64,000 bases of DNA, from assembly GCF_007754155.1 (NCBI RefSeq), contig NZ_CP037423.1, forward strand, positions 1,922,001 to 1,986,000. Reading direction: 5' to 3'. Each line of letters begins with the position of its first letter. Position 1 is the first letter of the stretch. The notes under the pieces are model-generated. The model was not told the origin of the DNA. It searched no databases and saw nothing but the letters and a program-made list of their open reading frames with translations. This DNA comes from Stieleria neptunia (lineage in GTDB: Bacteria; Planctomycetota; Planctomycetia; Pirellulales; Pirellulaceae). A program made the position numbers and the translations under genes. Positions 62,869 through 64,000 of the stretch are shown here, piece by piece.

Positions 62869-64000
62869 ATGCCGCCGATTGCAGCCAACCGGTTTGCCCG
62901 GGTCTGGGCGACGGGGCTGGTGGTCTTGATCCTGGTCACGTTTCCGATCTGGATCCCGCCCTGGGGGCGCGACCCCGGTTTTCCACGCGTCCCTTGGATC
63001 GCGGTTCCCGCTGCCGAATGGTTGGTTGCCGCGGTGGAGTCGGTCGCACTGGCGGTGCTGGTGATCGGTTTGGTTGCGGTCGTCTACCGTGGCGCCGACC
63101 GACGGTGTTGGTGGGGCGTTGCCGCGGCGCTTGCGATCTTGATTGTGCTGGACCAACATCGATTGCAACCCTGGGCCTATCAGTCGTTGCTGTATGCCGT
63201 CCTGCTGGCCGGGATGTCCTGGCGGGAAGGCCGTCGCTGGGTGATTGCGATCGCGATCAGCATCTATTTCTACAGCGCGTCGGGCAAGTTTGATTATCAA
63301 TTCATCCACACCGTTGGACATCAAATGGTCCAAGCGCTGGCCGCGCCGATCGGTGGCGTTGGTGATGCGACGGCGACCCGATTTGCCTTGGCGCTGCCGA
63401 TCGGCGAGCTTGCGATCGCGATTGCGTTGGCGTTGCCGCGAACACGCCGAATCGGGGGCGTTTGCGCCATCGCGATGCACGTGACGTTGATCGGGTTGCT
63501 CGGCCCGTGGTCGCTCTCGCACAGCTTGGGCGTGTTGGCATGGAACGGTTTGCTGGCCATCCAGGGTGCGCTGTTGTTCGTCGTTTCCCCGCGACCGATG
63601 GAGCGGTCCGATTTGCACGAACCGCCACCGGCCCCGCGGTTGCTCTGCTGGCCGATTCGATTGGCCGTTGTCGCGGCGTTGCTTTTGCCCCTGGCCGAAC
63701 GATCGGGGTATTGGGATCACTGGACCTCGTGGGCGCTTTACTCGCCGCACAACAGCCGCGCCGAAATCCAAATCCATTCTTCGGCGATCGATCGGATGCC
63801 GAGTGACGTCTTCGCCTTTTTGGACGACCCGGATGGTGATCGGTGGCATGACTTGGACATCGGGCAATGGTCTCTGGAGAGGCGGTGGGTGCCGATTTAT
63901 CCGCAAGCCAGGTATCAGCTTGATCTGGCCGTCCGGCTTGCCGAGCGACACGATTTGGGCCAGGCGATCCGTGTGAAGGTGAAACGTGTTTCCGATCGCT
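62869..64000 (+). CDS. Polytopic membrane protein, 3' end outside window
   Basis: An open frame begins MPPIAANRFARVWATGLV and stays open to base 64000, giving at least 377 residues. About seven hydrophobic segments occur (LVVLILVTFPIWIPPW, SVALAVLVIGLVAVVY, WGVAAALAILIVL, AIAISIYFYSASGKFDYQ and others), then a soluble C-terminal part. The ASGKFDYQFIHTVGHQMV region resembles DoxX/HTTM-like membrane proteins weakly. An in-frame TTG at 62818 could add 17 residues (TLSSNTTATDAPATE). It is divergent from the DUF1080 gene. Function is unknown. Confidence 0.75.
   Translation, partial: MPPIAANRFARVWATGLVVLILVTFPIWIPPWGRDPGFPRVPWIAVPAAEWLVAAVESVALAVLVIGLVAVVYRGADRRCWWGVAAALAILIVLDQHRLQPWAYQSLLYAVLLAGMSWREGRRWVIAIAISIYFYSASGKFDYQFIHTVGHQMVQALAAPIGGVGDATATRFALALPIGELAIAIALALPRTRRIGGVCAIAMHVTLIGLLGPWSLSHSLGVLAWNGLLAIQGALLFVVSPRPMERSDLHEPPPAPRLLCWPIRLAVVAALLLPLAERSGYWDHWTSWALYSPHNSRAEIQIHSSAIDRMPSDVFAFLDDPDGDRWHDLDIGQWSLERRWVPIYPQARYQLDLAVRLAERHDLGQAIRVKVKRVSDR

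Noticed and set aside
61989..63951. Long frames on both strands around the DUF1080 and terminal membrane-protein genes
   Set aside because: They overlap well-supported genes in other frames and have Arg/Asp-rich shadow composition.

Overview
The window looks like a chromosome segment of a planctomycete, most likely of the Rhodopirellula/Pirellulales type. The basis is high G+C coding sequence; secreted proteins with dockerin-type calcium repeats, FG-GAP repeats and an N-terminal LExR-like motif (VEQLESRQLLAGD); a CxPSR sulfatase; a DUF1080 protein; a Tat-exported Gfo/Idh/MocA oxidoreductase; a PEP-CTERM protein; and many hairpin-rich intergenic repeats. No rRNA, tRNA or CRISPR array was seen.

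Region 1 (1-28121) is dominated by one reading frame that enters from outside the window and runs to 27768 (more than 9,250 residues visible). It reads as a modular giant surface protein: beta-propeller, putative-Ig/cadherin-like domains, an RHS/YD-like segment, two dockerin-like modules, many Ig-like repeats, and about fifty copies of a 46-residue Ser/Thr-rich repeat. These are followed by two Hint autoprotease domains separated by a Gly/Ala-rich hydrophobic segment, and finally a small HNH-like nuclease tip. A gene resembling Imm33-type immunity proteins overlaps its stop by an ATGA. The unit therefore looks like a giant polymorphic toxin with its immunity gene.

Region 2 (28122-37320) is an accessory island of lower G+C. 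It holds an IS4-type element, two unrecognised genes, a decayed REP-associated transposase, a complete IS66-type element that splits a CatB/Vat-like acetyltransferase gene, several repeat families, and an orphan IS4-type end.

Region 3 (37322-56343) is ordinary chromosome: a DUF3592-like membrane protein, a sulfatase, a UvrD/Rep-like helicase, a metY-metXW operon in which MetX and MetW are fused, a Gfo/Idh/MocA plus HtrA pair, an AIM24-family protein, an SseB-like plus membrane-protein pair, an AEC transporter, a secreted beta-lactamase-fold/DinB fusion, a MOSC protein, and a TerB-like/CbbX-like AAA+ protein.

Region 4 (56344-58300) holds five copies of a 291-base structured repeat, with an IS200-type Y1 transposase between the first copy and the tandem run of four. 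Region 5 (58307-64000) codes for secreted and surface proteins (PEP-CTERM, a seven-repeat FG-GAP/dockerin protein, DUF1080) and the start of a membrane protein that runs off the right edge. Hairpins of a gacaggctggaagcc family sit in many intergenic gaps and may act as terminators or REP-like elements.
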